Positions 8,141 through 13,267 of a DNA stretch of 15,888 bases are shown here, one piece after another (within the stretch, counting starts at the first letter, position 1; each line of letters begins with the position of its first letter). Below the pieces are notes generated by a model. It saw only the letters and a list, made by a program, of their open reading frames with translations. It searched no databases and had not been told where the DNA came from. Source of the stretch: CAZESH01 sp964514665. Its GTDB lineage: Bacteria > Bacillota > Bacilli > Paenibacillales > KCTC-25726. Location: the NCBI GenBank assembly GCA_964514665.1, contig CAZESH010000069.1, positions 1 to 15,888 on the forward strand, read 5' to 3'. The position numbers and the translations under genes are program-made.

Positions 8141-8404
8141 ATGGACATCAACATTTTAAGTGCGGCAATGGAGCATACGGAAGAAGAAGGCTACCGGGGA
8201 ACGGTAAAGCTTGAGCTTGAAGGGCACCGCCGCCCCTATGAAGTGACGCTGCTCAGCAAGAAGGGCAAAACATGGGATTACAGCTTGAATTTTGCCGGTG
8301 AACCGGGTCCGGAAGAACAAATTGCCGAAGCGGAAGCGGCTTTGGAGGAAGATGACGATTTGTTCGACCGCATCATTGACGCCGCGATGAACAGACTGCA
8401 ATAA
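8141..8404 (+). CDS. Acidic hypothetical protein downstream of gltD, 87 aa
   Basis: ATG at 8141 has AAGAAGGAGG 6 bases upstream, one of the best ribosome binding sites here. The product is soluble and very acidic: an N-terminal half with beta-like pattern (GTVKLELEGHRRPYEVTLLSK, WDYSLNF), then an acidic helix-like tail (EEQIAEAEAALEEDDDLFDRIID). No cysteines, signal or membrane segment. I do not recognise a named family. It starts 24 nt after gltD and is followed by the operon terminator, so it is co-transcribed with glutamate synthase. A role as a small partner or regulator of the enzyme is a guess from position only. Confidence 0.85.
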   Translation: MDINILSAAMEHTEEEGYRGTVKLELEGHRRPYEVTLLSKKGKTWDYSLNFAGEPGPEEQIAEAEAALEEDDDLFDRIIDAAMNRLQ

Positions 8405-8421
8405 ACAATACGACACACAAA

Positions 8422-8449
8422 AAACAAGCTGCCGCAAGGCAGCTTGTTT
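8422..8449. terminator. Strong terminator of the gltB-gltD operon
   Basis: AAACAAGCTGCC (8422-8433), loop GCAA, GGCAGCTTGTTT (8438-8449): 12 bp perfect stem. It is A-rich on the left, so on the minus strand it reads out into TTGTTTTTTG. It can stop transcription in both directions, better leftward; rightward the U-run is only the end of the stem. Confidence 0.85.
8423..8449. repeat. 27-nt direct repeat, copy A (terminator stem)
   Basis: The 27 bases starting AACAAGCTGCCG recur at 8722-8748 with two differences (C/A in the loop, T/C in the right arm). The two copies flank the foldback element. Confidence 0.7.
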
Positions 8450-8471
8450 CAACTTGCAGACAAGCTCGAAA

Positions 8472-8667
8472 GAGAGGGATTTCTATTCTCTAGATCGACT
8501 GCTTTTCGGCAAGGATGCAGCGAATAGTCCAGTCCGAAGCTGACAGACCAAGAACCATCGAAGCATACGCTTAAAAGCGAAAATCTCCGACTTTCATGGT
8601 TCTAGGTCTCTCAGCTCCTCCCTTTAGCAACGAAAAACAGACTCACTATGGAACAGAAATCCCTCTC
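8472..8667. repeat. ~196-nt imperfect foldback element (MITE-like or structured RNA)
   Basis: Arms found by reading both strands. The outer 13 bp is perfect: GAGAGGGATTTCT (8472-8484) with its complement at 8655-8667. After 14 partly matching bases on each side come CTGCTTTTCG (8499-8508) and CGAAAAACAG (8631-8640), 9 of 10 paired. After an asymmetric internal loop (27 versus 12 nt) there is a 23-bp stem, 8536-8558 with 8596-8618, 20 of 23 paired. The 37-nt apex holds a small palindrome CGCTTAAAAGCG (8568-8579). No ORF, no transposase and no clear target-site duplication. It fills most of the gene-free stretch 8450-8804. Not recognised as tmRNA, SRP RNA, RNase P or T-box; a 6S-like rod is not excluded. 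Confidence 0.75.
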
Positions 8668-8721
8668 CGACTGTGAGGAATGAATATAAAGACCTTCACT
8701 CTGGCTTTGTCTTCAATCTGG

Positions 8722-8748
8722 AACAAGCTGCCGAAAGGCAGCTCGTTT
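8722..8748. repeat. 27-nt direct repeat, copy B (terminator-like hairpin)
   Basis: AACAAGCTGCC, loop GAAA, GGCAGCTCGTT: stem with one A-C mismatch. No T-run follows on either strand, so it is at best a weak terminator between the convergent glt operon and the thioredoxin operon. The rest of 8668-8804 holds nothing I recognise. Confidence 0.6.
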
Positions 8749-8804
8749 AACATGTCCGGCAGCATTTTCTTGGAGTTAAACCAATGGTCAGCTGGGATTT
8801 ATAG

Positions 8805-9116
8805 TTAGATATACTGCACGAGCACAGACTGATAAACCCTCTTCGTTCGGAGTCCGACCAGCTTTTCGACGGGATCTCCATTATGAAACACGATCACGGT
8901 CGGAATCGACATGATGCCGTACTCCGCTGCGATTTCCGGTGATTCGTCGCAGTCTACTTCTACAATCGACAACTGTTCAGGGTATTCACGACCCAATTCG
9001 TCCAAGATCGGCATTAGTGTCCTGCACGGAGGACACCAGGCCGCACTAAAGTCCACAAGTGTTACCCCCTGTTGGTGGATACTTTCATGAAATGTTCTGC
9101 TGTCAACAGCTTGCAT
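8805..9116 (-). CDS. Thioredoxin-like protein with WCPPC active site, 103 aa
   Basis: A single thioredoxin-fold domain of normal length. SAAWCPPCRTLMP at 24-36 gives the redox pair Cys28/Cys31; SIPTVIVF at 70-77 carries the cis-proline Pro72; VEVDCDESPEIAAEYGI is the usual beta3-alpha3 region. The dipeptide between the cysteines is Pro-Pro, not the Gly-Pro of housekeeping thioredoxin, which changes redox potential in known variants. No signal peptide, so cytosolic. Start: ATG at 9116 lies 7 bases after AAAGGGG; the ATG at 9122 is too close to it. The first 14 bases overlap the end of the merR gene, so translation is probably coupled. No clear terminator is seen after the gene. A dedicated reductant for a thiol-sensing regulator or a stress-specific thioredoxin is the likely role, by inference. 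Confidence 0.92.
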   Translation of the reverse strand: MQAVDSRTFHESIHQQGVTLVDFSAAWCPPCRTLMPILDELGREYPEQLSIVEVDCDESPEIAAEYGIMSIPTVIVFHNGDPVEKLVGLRTKRVYQSVLVQYI

Positions 9117-9489
9117 TTTCATTCCCCTTTCCCAAGTTTTGTTGTTCAACCAAGATCGATTGGATGCGCTCTTCCAAATTCGATTTGATGTGCTGCAATT
9201 GCGTGATTTGCTCATCGATATTAGCTAGTTTCTGTTTGTATATCGGAAGCACTTCTTTGCAGAACGCTTCTTTGTTCTTCAATACGCAGTGCAGAAAACT
9301 GACGATTTGACTTGTTGACAGACCGAGACTTAAATACAGTTGAATCGTATGAACCTGTTCCTCCGCGAATGGAGTATATTCCCGGTAGCCGTTTTCGCTG
9401 CGCATCGGTGTGAGCAGCCCTTGCTGCTCGTAATAGCGCAAGGAGCGGATGCTGACTCCAGTGCGAGCGGAGAGTTCACCGATTTTCAA
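9103..9489 (-). CDS. MerR-family transcriptional regulator, 128 aa
   Basis: N-terminal MerR winged helix: MKIGELSARTGVSIRSLRYYEQQGLL at 1-26 (helix-turn-helix), ENGYREYTP at 32-40 (wing), then helices to about 65 and a long C-terminal coiled coil (about 80-115) for dimerisation. There is no large effector domain. Cysteines at 68, 77 and 128: Cys68 and Cys77 lie at the start of the dimerisation region, where thiol- or metal-sensing MerR proteins carry ligands. Start is TTG at 9489, with AAAGGAGG 8 bases upstream; no in-frame ATG fits. The gene overlaps the thioredoxin gene by 14 bp. The promoter has a 20-bp spacer, which MerR proteins activate by DNA untwisting. Inferred: a redox or electrophile sensor controlling its own thioredoxin operon. 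Confidence 0.92.
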   Translation of the reverse strand: MKIGELSARTGVSIRSLRYYEQQGLLTPMRSENGYREYTPFAEEQVHTIQLYLSLGLSTSQIVSFLHCVLKNKEAFCKEVLPIYKQKLANIDEQITQLQHIKSNLEERIQSILVEQQNLGKGNENASC

Positions 9490-9577
9490 GTTTCGGACCT
9501 CCTTTCAGTATGGTTTTTCCGGACAATAAAGTCGGGCGCGAATTGCATTTCATAAGCTTCTTTGGGAATATATTGGC

Positions 9578-9609
9578 ATTATAAAGCATGACATTAACGG
9601 TATAGTCAA
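9578..9609 (-). promoter_or_regulatory. MerR-type promoter with 20-bp spacer
   Basis: On the minus strand: -35 TTGACT (9609-9604), 20 bp, -10 TATAAT (9583-9578). Near-consensus boxes with an over-long spacer are the hallmark of MerR-activated promoters (known 19-20 bp). Leader to the merR start about 80 nt. Confidence 0.65.
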
Positions 9610-9617
9610 CTGTTAAT
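9593..9617. promoter_or_regulatory. Dyad over the merR -35 box, possible operator
   Basis: Read on the minus strand: ATTAACAGT-N7-ACCGTTAAT, 8 of 9 arm positions paired. The centre is on the -35 box, not the spacer middle as in classical MerR operators, so another regulator is possible. A weaker alternative dyad TGAC-N12-GTCA lies in the spacer. Confidence 0.4.
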
Positions 9618-9679
9618 TTCCCCGCACTCAAGACATCCGACAATAAAAGACGGAATACTCTAGGATTTACGGACAGCAA

Positions 9680-9712
9680 TTGACATCATTGTTAGCCGTA
9701 TTTCTCTATAAT
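9680..9712 (+). promoter_or_regulatory. Candidate rightward promoter with 21-bp spacer
   Basis: Perfect -35 TTGACA (9680-9685) and perfect -10 TATAAT (9707-9712), but 21 bp apart, too long for unaided sigma-A. It is divergent from the merR promoter. A short dyad CAAT-N7-ATTG also overlaps its -35. It would serve the 44-aa ORF. Confidence 0.45.
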
Positions 9713-9764
9713 AGGGAGTGTGGCAAAAGTGGGCGAGGCTTTTTGGGAGTTCAAGGAAATTAAT

Positions 9765-9788
9765 GGGGAAACGGGGAAACGGGGAAAG
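9765..9788 (+). repeat. Three tandem 8-nt units GGGGAAAC/G
   Basis: GGGGAAAC, GGGGAAAC, GGGGAAAG in a row, immediately before the ATG at 9793. The last unit forms its Shine-Dalgarno-like site. Slippage here would shift the frame of the longer in-frame start at 9763. Confidence 0.7.
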
Positions 9789-9792
9789 AAAC

Positions 9793-9927
9793 ATGAAAGA
9801 AGCCGGCAAAATAACCATTGCGGTGGAGAAAATTATCGAACAATTGGAGCTGTCCCGCAAAAAACTGGCCTATTACCTGCAGATCAAACAAGAGTCTGTC
9901 AGCGAGCACGATAAAGAAGCTATATAG
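9793..9927 (+). CDS. Small helix-turn-helix-like ORF, 44 aa, possibly a truncated regulator
   Basis: ATG at 9793 follows GGGGAAAGAAAC; an in-frame ATG at 9763 (AAGGA five bases upstream) would give 54 aa but encodes a repeat-derived Gly/Arg stretch. The product MKEAGKITIAVEKIIEQLEL... continues SRKKLAYYLQIKQESVSE, which resembles the first two helices and turn of a lambda-repressor-like HTH, and then ends abruptly (HDKEAI). It lacks the later helices, so it may be a remnant of an XRE gene or a real mini-protein. It sits behind a promoter with perfect boxes, divergent from merR and convergent with the larger XRE gene. Function unknown. Confidence 0.4.
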   Translation: MKEAGKITIAVEKIIEQLELSRKKLAYYLQIKQESVSEHDKEAI

Positions 9928-9949
9928 GCGCACTTGTCGGTAAAGAGAA

Positions 9950-9971
9950 AGTCCCCCGCGATTGGGGGGCT
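9950..9971. terminator. GC-rich hairpin between convergent genes, likely terminator
   Basis: AGTCCCCC (9950-9957), loop GCGATT, GGGGGGCT (9964-9971): 8 bp with one U-G pair. Leftward it reads into TTCTCTTTA, giving a modest terminator for the XRE gene. Rightward the T-run TTTTT starts only 8 bases later. Confidence 0.55.
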
Positions 9972-9986
9972 CTATCCGGTTTTTGT

Positions 9987-10355
9987 TTATTTGAGCGAAC
10001 GTTCCGCTCTCACAAAAGCTATGAATCTTTTGGCTTCATCTTTAGTCAGCTTCCTGCCGTCAATCGTCAAAGAGAATTTTTCCAGAATCGCTTCATCGGA
10101 CAATTCCAGCCTGTCGGAAAATTCTCTGACATCGGCATCCAGCAGCCTCTCGGGATCGTTTGTCCGACCCATCAAGTAATCGATGGAAACCTGAAACACA
10201 TCGGCTAATTTGTTAAGTGTATCATAATCCGGTTCCCGGCGGTTTTTTTCATAATGGGACAAGGCAGCCCGGGAAATTCCCAATTTTTTGGACAGTTCTT
10301 CTTGTGTCCAACGCTGTCTATCCCGTAATGCAGCAATTCGTTGCCCGTATTCCAT
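9987..10355 (-). CDS. XRE/Cro-type transcriptional repressor with C-terminal extension, 122 aa
   Basis: N-terminal HTH_3 domain (MEYGQRIAALRDRQRWTQEE, then LSKKLGISRAALSHYEKNRREPDYDTLNKLADVFQVSIDYLMGR) at residues 1-65, and a charged helical extension (about 70-122) with no protease or metal motif. This is the layout of small phage-type repressors such as Xre of the PBSX element. The recognition helix SRAALSHYE is nearly that of the XRE protein at 1249-1464. Start: ATG at 10355, with AAGTGGGG just upstream; the in-frame ATG at 10379 has no ribosome binding site. Its promoter (TTGAAA/TACAAT, 17 bp) has operator copy 3 right on the -10, so it should repress itself. A divergent promoter carrying operator copy 4 points to the zinc-ribbon gene. 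No integrase or structural phage genes are present in the window. Confidence 0.92.
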   Translation of the reverse strand: MEYGQRIAALRDRQRWTQEELSKKLGISRAALSHYEKNRREPDYDTLNKLADVFQVSIDYLMGRTNDPERLLDADVREFSDRLELSDEAILEKFSLTIDGRKLTKDEAKRFIAFVRAERSLK

Positions 10356-10425
10356 ACTTTGCCCCACTTTCAAATCCATGATAATTTAATCATAATATTA
10401 TTTTTGGATTTTTCATAGATATAAC

Positions 10426-10440
10426 GATACTCATTGTATC
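10426..10440. promoter_or_regulatory. XRE operator, copy 3 (GATAC-N5-GTATC)
   Basis: GATAC-TCATT-GTATC, perfect 5+5 dyad. It fully covers the -10 box of the leftward XRE promoter (10433-10438). Confidence 0.7.
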
Positions 10441-10461
10441 ACCAAAAACTATTTATTTCAA
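10433..10461 (-). promoter_or_regulatory. Promoter of the larger XRE gene
   Basis: On the minus strand: -35 TTGAAA (10461-10456), exactly 17 bp, -10 TACAAT (10438-10433). It is embedded in operator copy 3, as expected for autorepression. Confidence 0.65.
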
Positions 10462-10468
10462 AGAAACC

Positions 10469-10497
10469 TTGACACGATACGATACGTATCTTAAAGT
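10469..10497 (+). promoter_or_regulatory. Divergent rightward promoter controlled by an XRE operator
   Basis: -35 TTGACA (10469-10474), 17 bp, -10 TAAAGT (10492-10497; 4 of 6). Operator copy 4 lies entirely in the spacer. It would transcribe the zinc-ribbon gene through a ~190-nt leader. Confidence 0.5.
10476..10490. promoter_or_regulatory. XRE operator, copy 4 (GATAC-N5-GTATC)
   Basis: GATAC-GATAC-GTATC: the N5 is itself a GATAC half-site, so two overlapping registers exist. It fills the -35/-10 spacer of the rightward promoter. An imperfect fifth copy, GATAC-AATTC-GTAAC, follows at 10513-10527. Confidence 0.7.
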
Positions 10498-10512
10498 AAA
10501 AAGAAAAATATA

Positions 10513-10527
10513 GATACAATTCGTAAC
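10513..10527. promoter_or_regulatory. Imperfect XRE operator, copy 5
   Basis: GATAC-AATTC-GTAAC differs from the others by one base in the right half-site. It lies just downstream of the rightward promoter, in its initial transcribed region. Confidence 0.4.
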
Positions 10528-10631
10528 CTACGGATCATTTAAGGGGGTAGCTGGTAAAATTTAATAAATAAAAACATGACAAACAAGTCAATTCAGTTGG
10601 TTGAATAAGAGTACCGTCAATAAGCTACGAA

Positions 10632-10657
10632 TTGTTTCGAATATTGTAAGGAAACAA
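10632..10657. repeat. Small inverted repeat in the leader of the zinc-ribbon gene
   Basis: TTGTTTC (10632-10638) and GAAACAA (10651-10657), 7 bp perfect arms around a 12-nt loop. No T-run follows. It lies 40 nt before the start codon. Apart from this, the operators and promoters, 10498-10697 shows no supported gene. Confidence 0.35.
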
Positions 10658-10697
10658 ACGTGCGCGATACAAGTAGATGACCAAAGGTGGTTTCTTA

Positions 10698-10865
10698 ATG
10701 GAAAAGCAAAAAAGCATATACTGTGTAGCCTGTGCTTGTCTGGTTCCCGAAGAGCAGGTAAAGAAAGTGTTTCATACCGGTTTTTACAGAATCCAGTATA
10801 GGTTGGGGCTGTGCCTGGCTTGTTCCGAGCCGGCAGAGGCTGACTGTTATGCTCCGCAAAGGTAG
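10698..10865 (+). CDS. Small four-cysteine zinc-ribbon-like protein, 55 aa
   Basis: ATG at 10698 is preceded by AAAGGTGG; the in-frame ATG at 10677 lacks a site and overlaps it. The product starts MEKQKSIYCVACACL and has Cys9-x2-Cys12 and Cys39-x2-Cys42, 26 residues apart, the spacing of a small zinc ribbon; Cys14 and Cys50 are extra. Between the knuckles is a basic, aromatic stretch (VKKVFHTGFYRIQYRL). No membrane segment. I cannot name the family. It is the only good gene behind the rightward promoter that carries operator copy 4, so it is the likely target of the XRE repressor. Its stop is 4 bases from the end of the convergent DUF4129 gene. Similar tiny zinc proteins occur in mobile elements and as regulator partners. 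Confidence 0.6.
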   Translation: MEKQKSIYCVACACLVPEEQVKKVFHTGFYRIQYRLGLCLACSEPAEADCYAPQR

Positions 10866-10869
10866 GATT

Positions 10870-12159
10870 TTAATTATCCCTTTCTGCCTGTTTTCTGGCT
10901 GCCTCGACCTCCTCGTCGGAGATCGGCTTGTCGCTGTATCGGGCTCGGTTATACAATTCCTCCAGTACAGAGGAAGGATGTTTATCCCGAAATTGGAACA
11001 GCGCCTGCAGCGCCTCCTTTGCCGTATAGGATGATCGAAAGCGCCAGCCTTGGTTCATTCCGCTGCGAATTTCGTTTCTGAAAAGGATCCGTATTTTCTC
11101 CGAATTGTCCTTCGCCTCGTGTAAATTCATTTCTCTCTTGAATCTTGTTCTCCACCTGTGCAGTGCAGAGACAAAAGGATGACCCCAATCTTTTCCCTCA
11201 AGGGTGGATGATTTCTCATCTACATACCCTTCTCCGGTTTGTCCGGAAAAACGTTTGGACAAATAAGCGGCGCCGGCGCGAACAAGACGCAGCAAGACTT
11301 TGCCGAGAAAGTACAGCAGCAGCACGGCGATTGACGCGGCCAGAATCCCTCCCGCTATCTCTATAAGCGTCTCAAGCCAGGAATGACCGGATGTATGTCC
11401 CGGCCCCCCAAGCTGCATAGGTTTTGCCGGCACAGCTGGCTGATCTCCGACTTTTTTACCCTGAAACAGCGAACTCAAATAGAGCAAGAATAAGAGAATA
11501 GATCTGAACAGCATTTTGACCGCTTTCCAAAGGTCGATGATATGGGTGACAAGCAGCACAATCCCGATAAAAAACAGCGTGAGTATGTAATTTCTCCTCG
11601 TGATTTCCGCAGGAATCCTTCGGCCGCGATCTTCGCTGTGATCTGCGTTTTGCAGATGCCACCGGTTAATCAGCAGAACTGCGGCGGCAAAAGCGGCGAA
11701 GCCTGCCCATGCAGAGAATGTGGAATAGGGCTTAAGTGCAGGGGCATAGCGGAACAAAAACTGGAATAAGAATTGCAGAATCAGAGCCGTCATGATCCAG
11801 CCTTCATGAAGCAAGCGGCGCCAACCCGCAAAGTCCAGAAGAAATGCGCGATAAACGATCAGGAAGCTTGAAGCCGTTACGAAAGACATGGCCTTCCAAT
11901 CGGACATAAAAGCGCCGGCAGCGGCGCAGGCGATGAAGAGCGACGCCGACAGCAGCTGATAACGGGCTTTCATATGGAGTGCAGTCTGCAATGCAAAAGC
12001 CAGCGGATACAGGAGCGGCAGCATGAGCAGGAAAAGCACGATTTGATGGGAAGGAATACAGTATGCAGCCACCGCCACAAACAAGGGGAAGAACAGCAGC
12101 AGCTCCAATGTGCCTTGCAGCATTCTTTGCAGCATGGTCCGCACAAAATATTTATTCAT
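10870..12159 (-). CDS. Polytopic membrane protein with C-terminal DUF4129-like domain, 429 aa
   Basis: About nine hydrophobic segments are visible (roughly 16-36, 40-60, 70-88, 92-110, 120-136, 148-165, 188-208, 215-232 and 262-290). A cytosolic C-terminal region at about 355-425 reads IRILFRNEIRSGMNQGWRF...SSYTAKEAL...VLEELYNRARYSDKPISDEEV, which fits DUF4129. In the related YebA/TgpA proteins a transglutaminase-like domain sits between the membrane part and DUF4129; here that space is only a short Gly/Pro/His linker (233-260), so the catalytic domain is missing and the protein is about 300 residues shorter. ATG at 12159 overlaps the end of the DUF58 gene by 8 bp (ATGAATAA), with GGGAG upstream. 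It is the last gene of the moxR operon. Likely part of an envelope-associated MoxR complex; substrate unknown. Confidence 0.85.
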   Translation of the reverse strand: MNKYFVRTMLQRMLQGTLELLLFFPLFVAVAAYCIPSHQIVLFLLMLPLLYPLAFALQTALHMKARYQLLSASLFIACAAAGAFMSDWKAMSFVTASSFLIVYRAFLLDFAGWRRLLHEGWIMTALILQFLFQFLFRYAPALKPYSTFSAWAGFAAFAAAVLLINRWHLQNADHSEDRGRRIPAEITRRNYILTLFFIGIVLLVTHIIDLWKAVKMLFRSILLFLLYLSSLFQGKKVGDQPAVPAKPMQLGGPGHTSGHSWLETLIEIAGGILAASIAVLLLYFLGKVLLRLVRAGAAYLSKRFSGQTGEGYVDEKSSTLEGKDWGHPFVSALHRWRTRFKREMNLHEAKDNSEKIRILFRNEIRSGMNQGWRFRSSYTAKEALQALFQFRDKHPSSVLEELYNRARYSDKPISDEEVEAARKQAERDN

Positions 12160-13261
12160 TTGCGGACATCTCCCTTCTTTTGTCGGCAGAGTTCAATCTG
12201 ATGATTTCCACCGCATTGCCCATCCGCTGCAAATCGTCGATCAACCTGCGCATTTTCCCGCTGACAAATGCAGTGATGATCAAAATGTCGGCATGGGTCA
12301 AGCCGGAGGAGAGATCCTCCTCCAGAAAAGTGTCGATCGGCCGGCTTCTGACAATTTCCAGGCGAGCCATGGTTTCCAGGAGATGGAGCAGATGTGTGCT
12401 TCCCGTATTCGCTTCGATCCGCACCGGCTCCCCCGGCTTTTCATATAGCTGCCCATTGCATCCGAATCCCGTTTCCACACCACGGGAAATCGTATATTGG
12501 GCGATCGAAGCGGCATAGGAAATCGCCCGTTCGACAAGCTCGGGATCGGTTACGGCATCCCACATTTTTTCAGAAATTTCAAAGTTGACATAGATCAACA
12601 AGCGATGCTCGCTTGTATAGTCGCGTTTTTGCACCTGAAGTCCGCCGCTTTTGGCAGTAGCCTTCCAATTAATCCGGTTCAAAGCATCCCCTGCCTGATA
12701 TTCGCGGATTCCGGCCAACATAAACGGATCCTCGATCAGCCACCTCTTGACGACAATTTCGCCAAGCCAGCTGTGCGAGGGGAGGGGGATGTCCTCCATC
12801 GCCATGATTTTCGGATAAACGAGCAGCCCGGCATCGACCGCAACGTTTTGCGACACCGAGCTGATGCCGAGGATGTCCCCGCATGTCATGGAAACGGATG
12901 TAAGTCGGTAGTAGCCGCGTTTGGCGCAGGTGATAAAGTGCCTTCTTTTGATCGAAGTGTAGGGCATCAGGCCGAACAGGCTTTTGTGGTTTTGAAAAAT
13001 TTGTCCGGAGTTGATTTCCAGATTATCCTGATGCTCGAAAAGCAGGTTGGCGGATAACGAGGATTCAAGACGAAGCAAAGGAGCGGGCAGCAGCTTGTCA
13101 TTGGTAATTTGCTCTACAAGCTCGGTTTTGTCCCCTGCGAAAACGGCCTTGTCGGCAAAATAGCGGGTATAGGAAAGCCGCTTCAGTCCAAAGCTGTGAA
13201 ACAGCTTTGCCTGAACAAAGCCGAGGATGAGCGCGGTGACGAGTATCGCCTCGAGGTTCAT
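12152..13261 (-). CDS. DUF58 domain protein (MoxR-associated), 369 aa
   Basis: One N-terminal hydrophobic segment (about 3-20), a beta-rich middle region (about 40-165), and the DUF58 signature REYQAGDALNRINWKATAKS at 186-205, followed by a von Willebrand A-like fold region (LLIYVNFE... and later ADILIITAFVSG). Known context: DUF58 proteins pair with MoxR AAA+ ATPases and are thought to be their membrane-linked adaptors or substrates. ATG at 13261 begins 6 nt after the moxR stop; the ribosome binding site is weak (CGGGTAA), suggesting translation coupled to moxR. The stop overlaps the start of the DUF4129 gene. Homologue of B. subtilis YeaD by family and gene order. Confidence 0.93.
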   Translation of the reverse strand: MNLEAILVTALILGFVQAKLFHSFGLKRLSYTRYFADKAVFAGDKTELVEQITNDKLLPAPLLRLESSLSANLLFEHQDNLEINSGQIFQNHKSLFGLMPYTSIKRRHFITCAKRGYYRLTSVSMTCGDILGISSVSQNVAVDAGLLVYPKIMAMEDIPLPSHSWLGEIVVKRWLIEDPFMLAGIREYQAGDALNRINWKATAKSGGLQVQKRDYTSEHRLLIYVNFEISEKMWDAVTDPELVERAISYAASIAQYTISRGVETGFGCNGQLYEKPGEPVRIEANTGSTHLLHLLETMARLEIVRSRPIDTFLEEDLSSGLTHADILIITAFVSGKMRRLIDDLQRMGNAVEIIRLNSADKRREMSANE

Positions 13262-13267
13262 GGCCGA

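Noticed and set aside
8472..8667. Foldback element as a retron msr-msd or an insertion sequence
   Set aside because: No reverse transcriptase or transposase gene lies in the window, and no target-site duplication could be found. It is kept only as a repeat of unknown type.
9765..9788. GGGGAAAC repeats as a CRISPR or iteron array
   Set aside because: The units are 8 nt, adjacent, only three, without spacers or replication genes.
10601..10801. A 66-codon plus-strand ORF beginning with TTG
   Set aside because: It lacks a ribosome binding site and its second half overlaps the better-supported zinc-ribbon frame.
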